Of a DNA stretch of 36,657 bases, positions 17,852-26,681 are shown in pieces. Position 1 is the stretch's first letter, and each line of letters begins with the position of its first letter. Both the position numbers and the translations under genes were made by a program. The notes under the pieces are model-generated. The model did not search any database. It had not been told where the DNA came from and was given only the letters and a program-made list of their open reading frames with translations. Origin of the DNA: a virus; IMG/VR virus record IMGVR_UViG_3300010373_000030, positions 1 through 36,657 of that record. The stretch is one strand, 5' to 3'.

Positions 17852-19987
17852 ATGGCCAAACAGAAGACCTATCAGCCGAAAGGCTCTACGCCAGTGGGGA
17901 AGCCAAAGGAGCGAGACGGCTTTACGCAGAAGATGCTGGAACGCGCTCAGGATGCCTTTCACTTCGATACGGAGCAGCGCCGTCGATGCGTCGAAGACAT
18001 GCGCTTCGCCTTCGAGGCTGGCAAGCAATGGGACGTTCATCTAACGGCCAAGCGTCGCAATAAGCCGAACTACGAGTTCAACCGCATTCGGCAGCTCATT
18101 CGTCGGGTAACGGGCCAGCAGCTCAAGAACAAGCCGAACATCAAGGTCCGTGCCGTTGAGGATAATGACAAGGATGTGGCCGACATCTATAACGGACTCA
18201 TCAAGAATATTGAGGTTCAGTCATCGGCTGAGAACGCTTATGACACAGCCTTCCAATGGGCCTGTGGTGGCGGCTATGGCATTCTTCGGGTTACAGCCGA
18301 GTACGAGCCGGGAGATAGCTTCGATCAGCGTCTATGCATCAAATACGTCGCCGACCCCATGACGTGCTTCTGCGATCCCTCTGCGCGGGAGTTTGACCGT
18401 TCGGATGCCCGGTTCTGGTTCGTCACTGAACTTATCCCACGCGAGGAGTTCAAGAAACGATGGCCTAAGAAAGACCCAATTGACTTCGATGTCACTAACG
18501 CGACGGATACATATGACCGCGAATGGTTCAACGAAGACGAGATTCGTATCGCCGAGTACTGGTATACAGAGCCAGAGACAAAGACCATCTATATGCTTTC
18601 GGATGGCGGCGTGGTCAATGCTGATGAGTTTGACCTAATCAAGGATGCGATGGCGAATCCGCCTATCGATCCGCAGACCGGACAGCCCGAATGGGAGCCG
18701 GTGACTATCAAGAATGGCGCAGACGGCAAGCCCATGATCCGCGAGGTTGAGACGACTTGCGTCTACTCATGCCTTGTCTATGGTGGTGGTCAGCTCGAAG
18801 CCCCGACCAAATGGGGTGGAACGATGATCCCGATTGTCCCTCAATGGGGTGATTTGGTGGTCATCGATGGCAAGCAGATCTACAGCGGCATGACCCGTTT
18901 TGGGCGTGACTCGCAGATGATCCATAACTTTGAGATGTCTACCCTAGTTGAGGTGGTGGCAAAGCTTCCAAATAGCCCAATCAAGGCCACGCCTCAGATG
19001 ATTAAGGGACTGGAAAGCTACTACGAGCGTCTTGGGTATGACGATCCGCCAGTTCTTCTCTACAACCATGATCCATTGGCTCCTGGCGCCTCGCCTAGTC
19101 GTGAGCCAATGTCACAGATGCCTACGGCCCTCATTGGCCTAGCGAACGTTGCTGGCGACGAGATGAAGGCTACGCTGGGCGTCTATGACGCTTCGCTTGG
19201 CGCTCAGGGTAATGAGACGTCCGGACGGGCTATCATGGCCCGCAACACGCAGGCAGATACCGCCAACTTCGTCTATGTGGACAATCAGGTCAAGGCGCTC
19301 AAGCGATTGGGTGAAATCCTTGTGGATGCCATCCCACAGTATTACGACGCTGAACGGACAATCCGTATCCTTGGCGACGATCTAGGTGAGAAGTACGTTC
19401 AGATTAACCACCCTGTCATTGGCGCAGATGGTCAAGAGCATATTGAGAATGACCTGACGCGTGGCAAGTTCGACGTGACCTGCACCGTCGGTAAGGCTTA
19501 CGACACGGCTCGCATGGAGCTGGCGGACCTTGGGCAAACCTTGGCCCAGACTCCGGGTCCGATTGGCGCTATCGGCCAATACCTACTTATCAAGTCGCTT
19601 GACGTTCCGGGCATCGATGAGGTCATCACGGCTGTCCGTAAGCAGCTTGTTAATTCTGGCATTCTTCCGCCTGCCGAAGGCGACCCTCCGCCGCCTGCGC
19701 CTCAGCCTGACCCTCTTAAGGTCGCTGATGCCGCGCATAGGAATGCCCAAGCTCAGCTTGCCGTGGCTCGCGCTCAGGATATCCAGGCGAAACAGCAGTC
19801 GGAGATTCAGAAGAACGAAGCCGATGCTGCTGAGACTATTTCGAAGATTCCAGGTCATGAAGCTGAAGGTCATCAGACGATGATCCAGAACGGCCAAGCT
19901 CTAGCACCAGCTCAGCCCATCGGCACCGTTGTTCCACGTGAAACACCGTTGCAGGTTAATACTGGCGATTACACAGGAGGATTCTAA
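17852..19987 (+). CDS. Portal protein (P22-like)
   Basis: 711 residues, near the 725 of P22 portal. The N-terminal third (RQLIRRVTGQQLKNKPNIKVRAVEDNDKDVADIYNGLIKNIE, then FQWACGGGYGILRV) matches the P22-portal family; the C-terminal 130 residues are a helical barrel-like tail rich in Ala, Gln and Glu (AQLAVARAQDIQAKQQSEIQKNEADAAETIS). Twelve subunits form the packaging and ejection channel. A perfect parS-like site (19930-19945) is embedded in codons for TVVPRET near the C-terminus, after the barrel. It starts one base after the terminase stop. Confidence 0.92.
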   Translation: MAKQKTYQPKGSTPVGKPKERDGFTQKMLERAQDAFHFDTEQRRRCVEDMRFAFEAGKQWDVHLTAKRRNKPNYEFNRIRQLIRRVTGQQLKNKPNIKVRAVEDNDKDVADIYNGLIKNIEVQSSAENAYDTAFQWACGGGYGILRVTAEYEPGDSFDQRLCIKYVADPMTCFCDPSAREFDRSDARFWFVTELIPREEFKKRWPKKDPIDFDVTNATDTYDREWFNEDEIRIAEYWYTEPETKTIYMLSDGGVVNADEFDLIKDAMANPPIDPQTGQPEWEPVTIKNGADGKPMIREVETTCVYSCLVYGGGQLEAPTKWGGTMIPIVPQWGDLVVIDGKQIYSGMTRFGRDSQMIHNFEMSTLVEVVAKLPNSPIKATPQMIKGLESYYERLGYDDPPVLLYNHDPLAPGASPSREPMSQMPTALIGLANVAGDEMKATLGVYDASLGAQGNETSGRAIMARNTQADTANFVYVDNQVKALKRLGEILVDAIPQYYDAERTIRILGDDLGEKYVQINHPVIGADGQEHIENDLTRGKFDVTCTVGKAYDTARMELADLGQTLAQTPGPIGAIGQYLLIKSLDVPGIDEVITAVRKQLVNSGILPPAEGDPPPPAPQPDPLKVADAAHRNAQAQLAVARAQDIQAKQQSEIQKNEADAAETISKIPGHEAEGHQTMIQNGQALAPAQPIGTVVPRETPLQVNTGDYTGGF
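19930..19945. promoter_or_regulatory. parS-like site TGTTCCACGTGAAACA inside the portal gene
   Basis: Matches the chromosomal parS consensus exactly, including the common asymmetric right arm GAAACA. It is encoded within the last 20 codons of the portal gene. Coding constraint makes chance retention unlikely unless selected or recently created. It lies 4.4 kb from the intergenic copy at 15539. Confidence 0.75.
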
Positions 19988-20260
19988 ATGTTAGATCAAG
20001 CAGTATCTAAGCAGACCATCATTGCTGAAGCGACCGATAAGCTTCATGCATCTATCGATAGTGCAGAAAATGCGTTTGAATCGCTCAAATCACGACTCTC
20101 TCATGCACTTTTTATGATTGGCCCCGAGCCAGCTGAAAAGGAGGCTAACAGCGCCCAGCAACCCATGGTAGAGGCCATCTCTCCTATTCATTCTGCGGCA
20201 TCACGTGTTGCCAAACTTGAGAATGAAATTCAATCAGTTATCGCCCGATTAGGAATTTAA
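19988..20260 (+). CDS. Hypothetical helical protein, 90 aa, between portal and scaffold
   Basis: Starts immediately after the portal stop with AGGAT upstream. Two helical stretches (AVSKQTIIAEATDKLHASIDSAENAFESLKSRLSHALF and HSAASRVAKLENEIQSVIARLGI) flank a linker rich in Glu and Ala (EPAEKEANSAQQP). Position suggests a portal or scaffold accessory protein. No family recognised. Confidence 0.6.
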   Translation: MLDQAVSKQTIIAEATDKLHASIDSAENAFESLKSRLSHALFMIGPEPAEKEANSAQQPMVEAISPIHSAASRVAKLENEIQSVIARLGI

Positions 20261-20297
20261 GTAAAGCAGACTTGACTCTTTCGACGAAGGGAATACC

Positions 20298-21218
20298 ATG
20301 AGCACCGAATCTAACGTGGTTGTCGCCACGGATGCGCCTCAAGCGCTGAAATCCATCGACACGAGCAGTAAGGCGGTTGTGGAAGCTCCTAAGCCTGAAA
20401 AGGTAGTGGAACCGAAGCCAACGCCTGAGCCAAAGACTGAGAAATCGGTAGACCCCGTGGAAGGGGAAGTAACACCCAACGCGCCAGACGCGGACTCTCC
20501 ACAGAAAGGCGAAAAGCGCCTTCCTCGCTGGATGAAGGAAAGGCTGGAACGGGAACGGCAAGTAACGGAAGCTCGGACACGAGAAGCAATGCTTCGCGAG
20601 TTCCAGGCGGCTCAGCCCCGGAAGGATGTGGCCCCAGAGGTCGAACAACCGAAGCTTAAGACGCTGGAAGACTTTGATTTCGACCAGAATAAGTACACCG
20701 ATTACTTGGTGGACCAAAAGCTGACGATTCGCGAACAGAATGCCAAGCTCGAAGCCGAGAAGAAGAAACAAGCCGAAGCCGCTGAGACCTTCAAGGCCCG
20801 CGTCGATTCTTTTGAGGAACGTGCTGGCAATGGAGCATGGCAGGATATTATCGATTCGCCTTTGAATACGGATGCGGCCTATAAGCCGTTGACCGACTTG
20901 TTCATGGGTGACGAGCATGATCTCGACATTGCCCATTTCCTGGCTACGAACCTGAAAGAAGCGGATCGCATCCATAAACTGCCGCGTTTGCAGCAGATCA
21001 AGGAAATTGCGAAGTTAGCCGATAAGTTCGAAGGTGGCTCGCAGGAAGAAGCTGTGGACACGCCAGCCAAGCCAGCGCCCTTGCCAAAAAAGACCACAGC
21101 CGCGCCACCTCCTCCCAAGACGGTCAGCGGTTCCGGCAAGCCTTCGGTCGATATCCTCGATCCGAACCTATCGACGGAACAGCGGATTGCAGCATGGAGG
21201 TCTCAGCGGAGGCGTTAA
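20298..21218 (+). CDS. Scaffolding protein
   Basis: 306 residues, highly charged, with a Pro/Lys/Glu-rich N-terminus (KPEKVVEPKPTPEPKTEKS), a long central coiled coil (TIREQNAKLEAEKKKQAEAAETFKARVDSFEERAG) and a basic C-terminal end with Pro-rich spacer (PAPLPKKTTAAPPPPKTVSG). Position between portal and coat and the elongated alpha-helical character fit P22 gp8 (303 residues), which organises coat assembly and exits during packaging. Good ribosome-binding site. Identity by position, length and character. Confidence 0.85.
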   Translation: MSTESNVVVATDAPQALKSIDTSSKAVVEAPKPEKVVEPKPTPEPKTEKSVDPVEGEVTPNAPDADSPQKGEKRLPRWMKERLERERQVTEARTREAMLREFQAAQPRKDVAPEVEQPKLKTLEDFDFDQNKYTDYLVDQKLTIREQNAKLEAEKKKQAEAAETFKARVDSFEERAGNGAWQDIIDSPLNTDAAYKPLTDLFMGDEHDLDIAHFLATNLKEADRIHKLPRLQQIKEIAKLADKFEGGSQEEAVDTPAKPAPLPKKTTAAPPPPKTVSGSGKPSVDILDPNLSTEQRIAAWRSQRRR

Positions 21219-21240
21219 TCACCTTCCAAGGAGCCTTTAA

Positions 21241-22440
21241 ATGGCTAACCAGCTGCTTACCACCGATATGATCGCTGACCGCGCACTGATGCGGTTCAGC
21301 GAAGCTCTCTCCTTTGTTAAGACCATCCCGCGCACCTACCAGAAAGACTTTCAGGAAGGTGCCCCAGCCATCGGCGATACCTTGCGTGTCCCGGTGCCGC
21401 AGCATGCAGTGATCCGTCATGGCCGCGTCGCTCAGCCAGCTCCGTTGCAGACCATTCCGCGCACGGTCAAGATCATCGATCAGGTAGGTTTCGACCTGAC
21501 TTATACCAGCGCCGAACTGGCCTTGGACATCGAGGAATTCGACCGTCGTTACCTGTCTCAGCAGGTAGCCGACTTGGCCGTTTCGGTTGAAGCGGCCGTT
21601 CAGCAGTTAGCCTTTGACTCGATCCCGAATCAGACGGGCATCGGTAATGCCCAGTGGACTCAGTTGGCCTACGCCAATCTGGCTCGCAAGTACATTATGG
21701 ACAACGGCGCAGGTCCGTCCACCATGAAGATGCTGACGAACTCGTCGGCTGAAACGACCATTGTTCCGGCATTGGCTGGACTGTTCAACGCTCAGAAGCA
21801 GATCGAAGTCCAGTATGAAGATGGCGTGATGGGTCGTGCGGCCGGCTTTGACTGGAATAGCTCGACCGTTTCCCCGATCCACATCAACGGCGCCGGTACG
21901 GGCTATCAGGTCAATGGCGCTACGGAAAGTGGTTCGGCCATTACCCTCAAGACGGGTACAGGCGCGATCACCAAGGGTACCATCATCACCTTTGCGGGCG
22001 CGGTGGCTGTCCATCCTCAGACCAAGGTGAGCTTGGGCTATCTGCGTCAGTTTGTGGTTACTGCGGACTACCCAGGCGGTGCTGGCGATATCTCGATCTA
22101 TCCAGCCTTGACCGTGACTGGCTCGGAGCAGAACGTGACGGGCTTCCCGACCAACTCGGGTAACGTGACGATCCTTGAGGCGGCTAGCGCTACCTACGGC
22201 GGTTCCTTGGCCTATCGTCCAGAAGCCTTCGCTTTCGTGACCGTCGACTTGCCAGAATTGAATGGCTGGAAGACCTCGCGTCGCCAGTTCGAAGGTGTCT
22301 CGATGCGCGTCACGGAAGGTTCGAACCTTGTCGGCGATCAGAACTTGACTCGCTTCGACATCATGTATGGCTTCGGCGCGCTTCGTCCTGAATGGGCATG
22401 CCGTATCGCCAATGATCCGTCCAACCTTGTGCCGGCTTAA
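21241..22440 (+). CDS. Major capsid (coat) protein, P22 gp5-like
   Basis: 399 residues (P22 coat is 430). The N-terminus (MIADRALMRFSEALSFVKTIPRTYQKDFQEGAPAIGDTLRVPVPQ) and the TYTSAELALDIEEFDRRYLSQQVADLA helix belong to the P22 coat family with an HK97 fold. An I-domain-like insertion rich in Gly/Thr/Ser occupies about residues 210-320. Strong ribosome-binding site AAGGAG. It is followed by a small gene and then an intrinsic terminator, consistent with very high expression. Confidence 0.9.
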   Translation: MANQLLTTDMIADRALMRFSEALSFVKTIPRTYQKDFQEGAPAIGDTLRVPVPQHAVIRHGRVAQPAPLQTIPRTVKIIDQVGFDLTYTSAELALDIEEFDRRYLSQQVADLAVSVEAAVQQLAFDSIPNQTGIGNAQWTQLAYANLARKYIMDNGAGPSTMKMLTNSSAETTIVPALAGLFNAQKQIEVQYEDGVMGRAAGFDWNSSTVSPIHINGAGTGYQVNGATESGSAITLKTGTGAITKGTIITFAGAVAVHPQTKVSLGYLRQFVVTADYPGGAGDISIYPALTVTGSEQNVTGFPTNSGNVTILEAASATYGGSLAYRPEAFAFVTVDLPELNGWKTSRRQFEGVSMRVTEGSNLVGDQNLTRFDIMYGFGALRPEWACRIANDPSNLVPA

Positions 22441-22451
22441 GGAGATAAACC

Positions 22452-22649
22452 ATGGCTGCACCGATCCTCACTAACCCCAATGTGGCTCAGCGGTCCGATC
22501 AGACGTGGTGGGCCGCGCCGATTGCCTTGGGCACAGCATTGCCGAGTCCGGTTTTTCTGTCTGACCTACCTACCACTGATCCGCATGTCGCTGGTCAGCT
22601 TTGGCAGGACCCGACTGCGGCAGATGGCGTCAAGCAGAGTCAAGGCTAA
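22452..22649 (+). CDS. Small virion-associated protein, 65 aa
   Basis: Directly after the coat gene with GGAG upstream. Pro/Ala/Trp-rich (NPNVAQRSDQTWWAAPIALGTALPSPVFLSDLPTTDP) with no helical prediction by eye. Probably a decoration or head-completion factor, inferred only from its place between coat and the terminator. No family recognised. Confidence 0.6.
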   Translation: MAAPILTNPNVAQRSDQTWWAAPIALGTALPSPVFLSDLPTTDPHVAGQLWQDPTAADGVKQSQG

Positions 22650-22655
22650 AGAATT

Positions 22656-22680
22656 GGGGGCGAAAGCCCCCTTTTCTCTC
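22656..22680 (+). terminator. Intrinsic terminator after the capsid genes
   Basis: Stem GGGGGC/GCCCCC with a GAAA tetraloop (22656-22671) followed by TTTTCTCTC. It ends transcripts covering the capsid genes, or lets a fraction read through to the tail genes, a common way to express coat above its neighbours. Confidence 0.85.
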
Positions 22681-22692
22681 TAGGAGAAGAAA

Positions 22693-22938
22693 ATGGCAAA
22701 TGCACATACCCAGTTGTACGCGTCTCAGGGCAATGGCGGTAAGGCTACTGTAACTGTCGCTCAACTTGGCTCAGCTATTGGCGGTTCCATTCCGACCGCA
22801 ACGACGACGGTTGCTGGCACCGTAAAGCAGGCAACTCATATCGCTAATGCCGCTGTCCCCTTTGCGGACTTGACCGCTGCTGCAAATGCTTACAATGCGC
22901 TCTTGGCGGCATTGCAGGCTGCTGGTCAAATGGCCTAA
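22693..22938 (+). CDS. Head-fibre-like or decoration protein, 81 aa
   Basis: Ala/Thr-rich. The ending (VKQATHIANAAVPFADLTAAANAYNALLAALQAAGQMA) resembles the C-terminal part of small phage head-fibre proteins (a strand, VKKA-type linker, then a final NxLLxALQxAG helix). AGGAGA precedes the ATG. Function inferred only by pattern and position behind the terminator. Confidence 0.6.
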   Translation: MANAHTQLYASQGNGGKATVTVAQLGSAIGGSIPTATTTVAGTVKQATHIANAAVPFADLTAAANAYNALLAALQAAGQMA

Positions 22939-22942
22939 GACT

Positions 22943-23359
22943 ATGCGCGTCGAAAACCTCATTGCCCGATCCCTCCGGCTGATCCAAGTCATCGATCCTT
23001 TGCAGTCTGTGAAGGCACAGGACATGGAAACGGGCATCTTTGCCCTGAACGCTATGATGGCGCGCATTGAGGCGGACGGAACTGCACTTGGCTGGTCGCC
23101 CGTGGTGAATCCATCGGATGAGTTACCGTTGCCGGTGGAGGCAGAACAGGCTATCGCTGCCAATCTGGCCATCGTCGTAGCGCCTGAGTATGGCGTTACG
23201 CCGCTTCCGACCATTCAGGCCATGGCATTGCAGGGTATGGAGGCGCTGCTGCGTGACGTGGCTGTGGCGACGCCTATTCGACCTATCTTGTCTGTCCCGT
23301 TGCCGGATAACTGGGATATTCGCGATATTACTGGAAGTAGTTGGTTTTCGGGTCCATGA
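22943..23359 (+). CDS. Head-completion adaptor (P22 gp4-like)
   Basis: 138 residues beginning MRVENLIARSLRLIQVIDPLQS, with the family pattern of a helical bundle (ETGIFALNAMMARIEADG) and a short PVEAEQAIAANLAIVVAPEYG segment. P22 gp4 (tail accessory factor, packaged-DNA stabilisation) binds the portal after packaging. Its place just before the gp10-like gene matches the P22 order. The start at 22943 was chosen over an upstream one that would overlap the previous gene in another frame. Confidence 0.82.
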   Translation: MRVENLIARSLRLIQVIDPLQSVKAQDMETGIFALNAMMARIEADGTALGWSPVVNPSDELPLPVEAEQAIAANLAIVVAPEYGVTPLPTIQAMALQGMEALLRDVAVATPIRPILSVPLPDNWDIRDITGSSWFSGP

Positions 23360-25194
23360 AGTTCTCTCCCGTTCCATTCGTTGGAGGCTTCTACGCGGAC
23401 GAAACGCGTCCGTGGTCTGTGCAGGACTGTGTCAATTGGCTACCGACTCAGGCCGAAACGTCAGGTACTCGTACGCCGACGATCCTTAAGACGCCGCCTG
23501 GATTGAAGCCGGCGGCAACTTTTTCAGGCGGTGGTCCCGTTCGGGGTACCTATAACGCTCAAGGCGTCTTCCTGACTGTTTCAGGAAATAAGCTTTATCG
23601 GGTCAACAATGACCTCACAACAACTTTGATTGGAACCATTCCTGGGACGGGTCTAGTCAAGTTCGCTCATAACCAGCAGTCTGTGGGCAACCAAGTAGTT
23701 ATCGTGAATGGTTCGGCGGGATGGGTGTATGACACGAATGCGAAGACGCTGACCAAGATCACCGATGAAGGCTATCCGGGGGCGATCAATGCCGTTTTCC
23801 TAGATAGTTACATCGTTCAAATCGAACCAGCTAGGCGCTTTGCCTTCAATTCTGCGGCAGCTAATGCCACTCAATACAACACGCTTGATCGATTCACTTC
23901 GGAAGTCTCACCCGACCTTCTGATGTCATTGGCTGTCACTAACGATGAGCTGATTCTGTTTTCACAGACGACGACGGAGTTTTTCCAAGTCACTGATGAG
24001 GCGGAACAGCCTTTCAGGACAAAGCGTATCAGTCTGACGCGTGGCTGTGGTGGCCGCTACACCGTAGCCAATCTGGACAACACGGTCTATTGGCTCGGTG
24101 ATGATGGAATCTTCTATGTCCTCGCAGGCTACTCGCCGCAGCGAATCTCGACGCGGCCTATTGAAGAAGCCATTCGCGGACTGAACTGGGATCAGGCATT
24201 CGCCTTCACGTGGGAAAGTGCAGGCCATAAGGTCTGCTACTGGACCTTCCCTGATGGGACTACGTGGGGATGGGATGTTTCTGCACAGCAGTGGAGCCGT
24301 CGTCAGTCCTATGATCTGAATCGTTGGCGTCCCTCTTCTATGACCTTTTGGAACGGCAAATGGTATGCCGGCGATTTCCAAACGCCTACTCTTTGGGAAG
24401 TCGATTGGGACTACATGCTGGAAGGCGATCAGGAGTTCGTTTCAGAGCGTACGACTGGCGTCATTACTGACAACCAGAATCTCCTTATCGTTTCTCGGTT
24501 AGAGCTTTTGATGCAGGTCGGCCAGGAAATAACGACAGCAGTTGCCGCACCTTCTACTCGGTGGGAAAGTGCGCTGGGACTTCAATGGACCAATACAGGG
24601 AATAATGTCACGCTTCCTTTCTCGGGAACGGTAAGTGGTTCATTACTTCCTTCGGTCGTTCTGTCGCAGGCTCAAATAGCTATGCTTCTTAGTCCAGGTG
24701 AGACTATTGTGGGTATTCGCGCGGCTGGTACGTTGACGGTCAGCGCATTCACGACCGGTTCTCAGACGTCTTTTCACTGGGGACCCAATGTTCAGTCACA
24801 GCCGACTGCTGTGGGCGCGAATCCGTTTACACTCGCGGAAACCACATGGAATGGTGTTGGTAACGTATCCCTAGGCGCTTCCTTGATCGCTGGCGGTACT
24901 AGCATCACCTTCGCCATGTCTCAACTGGACATTGAAATACTTTCGCCAGCTCCTCCTGTTGAGGTTTCCAACGAGCCTGATAATTTTGTCCGGGTACAAT
25001 ATTCAGACGATGGCGGTAACAACTGGTCAAACTGGGATCAGGTCTCTATTGGCGAAGTCGGCCAGTACAATGAACGTCCCGTTTTCACGCGTCAGGGACG
25101 TAGCCGTCAGCGTGTCTACCGAATTCGCTGCTCTAGTCCACGCAAGCGCGATCTCTTAGGCGCGGTCATTGTCGTGCAGGGGACTGTCGGATGA
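23356..25194 (+). CDS. Packaged-DNA stabilisation protein (P22 gp10-like)
   Basis: 612 residues; P22 gp10 is 472, so about 140 residues are extra, mostly in the C-terminal half. The N-terminus (FSPVPFVGGFYADETRPWSVQDCVNWLPTQ...TPTILKTPPGLKP) and the middle (SLAVTNDELILFSQTTTEFFQV; TKRISLTRGCGGRYTVANLDNTVYWLGDDGIFYV; RISTRPIEEAI) are typical of gp10 beta-propeller-like plugs. It closes the head and carries the tail hub. ATG 23356 overlaps the gp4-like stop. Confidence 0.88.
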   Translation: MKFSPVPFVGGFYADETRPWSVQDCVNWLPTQAETSGTRTPTILKTPPGLKPAATFSGGGPVRGTYNAQGVFLTVSGNKLYRVNNDLTTTLIGTIPGTGLVKFAHNQQSVGNQVVIVNGSAGWVYDTNAKTLTKITDEGYPGAINAVFLDSYIVQIEPARRFAFNSAAANATQYNTLDRFTSEVSPDLLMSLAVTNDELILFSQTTTEFFQVTDEAEQPFRTKRISLTRGCGGRYTVANLDNTVYWLGDDGIFYVLAGYSPQRISTRPIEEAIRGLNWDQAFAFTWESAGHKVCYWTFPDGTTWGWDVSAQQWSRRQSYDLNRWRPSSMTFWNGKWYAGDFQTPTLWEVDWDYMLEGDQEFVSERTTGVITDNQNLLIVSRLELLMQVGQEITTAVAAPSTRWESALGLQWTNTGNNVTLPFSGTVSGSLLPSVVLSQAQIAMLLSPGETIVGIRAAGTLTVSAFTTGSQTSFHWGPNVQSQPTAVGANPFTLAETTWNGVGNVSLGASLIAGGTSITFAMSQLDIEILSPAPPVEVSNEPDNFVRVQYSDDGGNNWSNWDQVSIGEVGQYNERPVFTRQGRSRQRVYRIRCSSPRKRDLLGAVIVVQGTVG

Positions 25195-25745
25195 ATGCCC
25201 CCATTCGATCCTTGCCTAAGACTTTCGATGTCACACGGGCATTGTCTGAACTCGACGCCCATCCCGAGCTATGGAATCAGCATTCCTTACGCACTAGGCG
25301 CTATCAGACGCCTCATAAGGAAGTTTCGGATATTTGGGTCCGTTATAACGATTTTGAGAACTTGGCGAAGGATGCCTATGCCTTCACTCAAATGCCTCAT
25401 GAATCGGTCTGGTATCCATGTATAGAAGCTATTCCTCGTGTTAAGGAGTTAGCCGAGGAAGTTTTTGACTATGTGCATGGAAAGGAATTGGGCGGCGTCC
25501 TGATTACCCGGGTTCCTCCCGGTGGCAGCGTAGAGCCACATATCGATACTGGATGGCATGCCGGGCACTACGAAAAGTTCGCCATCCAGCTAATGGGTAA
25601 CAAAGATCAGGCTTTCTGCTTCGAAAGTGACGAACTTAGGCCGCTTCAAGGCGATCTTTATACCTTCGACAATTCCAAGACCCATTGGGTTACTAATGAC
25701 TCCAATGAGGATAGAATGACCCTCATCATCTGCATAAAGAGGTAG
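25191..25745 (+). CDS. 2-oxoglutarate/Fe(II) aspartyl-asparaginyl hydroxylase-like protein
   Basis: 184 residues forming the double-stranded beta-helix core of the aspartyl/asparaginyl beta-hydroxylase family: metal ligands H117-x-D119 in VEPHIDTGWH, distal H165 in KTHWV, and R175 in EDRMTLIICI as the 2-oxoglutarate-binding arginine. Such enzymes hydroxylate Asp/Asn residues or small molecules using oxygen, iron and 2-oxoglutarate. It overlaps the gp10-like stop and precedes ejection genes, so its target may be a virion protein or host factor. It is an unusual cargo for a P22-like head module. Confidence 0.82.
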   Translation: MNAPIRSLPKTFDVTRALSELDAHPELWNQHSLRTRRYQTPHKEVSDIWVRYNDFENLAKDAYAFTQMPHESVWYPCIEAIPRVKELAEEVFDYVHGKELGGVLITRVPPGGSVEPHIDTGWHAGHYEKFAIQLMGNKDQAFCFESDELRPLQGDLYTFDNSKTHWVTNDSNEDRMTLIICIKR

Positions 25746-25747
25746 AT

Positions 25748-25969
25748 ATGGTTAACTCATCTACCTTGGCTTATATCGAAAAGCCTCAGTTCAAGATTGA
25801 GGAGCATGAACATATCACCTTTGATATGTACTTCTGCTCCTTGGCATCTATGCAGGTTCATCCAGGGGCCGGCACCAAGTTGCACGAGAAACTTTCTTTA
25901 GAGGAGTGCCGAGATATGGCGATAAATATGCTTGAAATCCGGCGTCGTCTAATGGGCGGAGGGTCTTAA
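25748..25969 (+). CDS. Hypothetical protein, 73 aa
   Basis: Three bases after the hydroxylase-like gene. It has a beta-like first half (FKIEEHEHITFDMYFCSLASMQVHPGAG) and a helical end (SLEECRDMAINMLEIRRRLM). No recognised domain. It may act with the hydroxylase as a pair, by position only. Confidence 0.6.
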   Translation: MVNSSTLAYIEKPQFKIEEHEHITFDMYFCSLASMQVHPGAGTKLHEKLSLEECRDMAINMLEIRRRLMGGGS

Positions 25970-25970
25970 G

Positions 25971-26681
25971 ATGCCCTGGGGCTATGCGGCGGTAGCGGTA
26001 GGCACCATTGCAGCAGGTGCCATGTCTTCGAATGCCGCCAAGAAAGGGGCTAATGCTCAACAGGATGCGGCTAATGCCAGCATCGCCGAGCAACAGCGCG
26101 AGTATGATCAAAGCCGACAGGATCAGCTTCCGTTCTTGCAGGCTGGTCAAAATGCGCTCAATTTGCAGCAGCAATACCTGTCTGGTGATACATCCGGATT
26201 TTCTCAATCGCCTGACTATCAGTTTGCCGTTCAGCAAGGCACGAAACAACTTGATGCAGGCGCAGCAGCTAAAGGAAATCTATGGGGTGGTGGCGCGGAT
26301 GCGGATCGAATTGCGCTAGGTCAAGGTCTGGCTACGCAGTACGCTAACAACTACTGGAACAAATTGGCTGGCATGGCCGGTCAAGGCCAAAGCAGTGCTA
26401 ATACCCTGGGGAATCTTGGTGCCAATATGGCGAATCAGACAGGCAACTATCTGACCAATGCCGGCCAAGCCCGCGCTTCGAGCTATGCGGGTACCGCTAA
26501 CGCCTACAACAACACTTTGAGCCAGCTAGGCAATATCGGTGGACAGCTCTATCAGAACTATTATGGACCTCAGAATCAGGTTAGCCCCATGAGTTCTTCT
26601 GGAAATATTTGGTCAGGAACGAACTTCAATACGGGTAGCAATGGCTCCTATAACTTCGCCGCGATGAGCGGAGGCTCCTAA
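25971..26681 (+). CDS. DNA ejection protein (P22 gp7-like)
   Basis: 236 residues with a hydrophobic Ala/Gly N-terminus (GYAAVAVGTIAAGAMSSNAAKK), then a long Gln/Ala/Asn-rich region (LNLQQQYLSGDTSGFSQSPDYQFAVQQGTKQLDAGAAAKGNLWGGGADADRIALGQGLATQYANNYWNKLAGMAGQG) typical of phage internal DNA-transfer proteins. P22 gp7 (229 residues) is released into the host envelope to form a channel. Assignment by position, length and composition. Confidence 0.78.
   Translation: MPWGYAAVAVGTIAAGAMSSNAAKKGANAQQDAANASIAEQQREYDQSRQDQLPFLQAGQNALNLQQQYLSGDTSGFSQSPDYQFAVQQGTKQLDAGAAAKGNLWGGGADADRIALGQGLATQYANNYWNKLAGMAGQGQSSANTLGNLGANMANQTGNYLTNAGQARASSYAGTANAYNNTLSQLGNIGGQLYQNYYGPQNQVSPMSSSGNIWSGTNFNTGSNGSYNFAAMSGGS

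Noticed and set aside
20199-20214. CACGTG-centred palindrome GGCATCACGTGTTGCC
   Set aside because: The arms do not match parS; treated as coincidental within a coding region.
20238-20975. Leftward 245-codon frame opposite the scaffold gene
   Set aside because: A shadow of the charged, repetitive scaffold sequence; hydrophobic/Arg-rich pseudo-protein with no family resemblance.
21607-22461. Leftward 284-codon frame opposite the coat gene
   Set aside because: Long antisense frames arise from the codon bias of a highly expressed gene; no start signal and no recognisable protein sequence.
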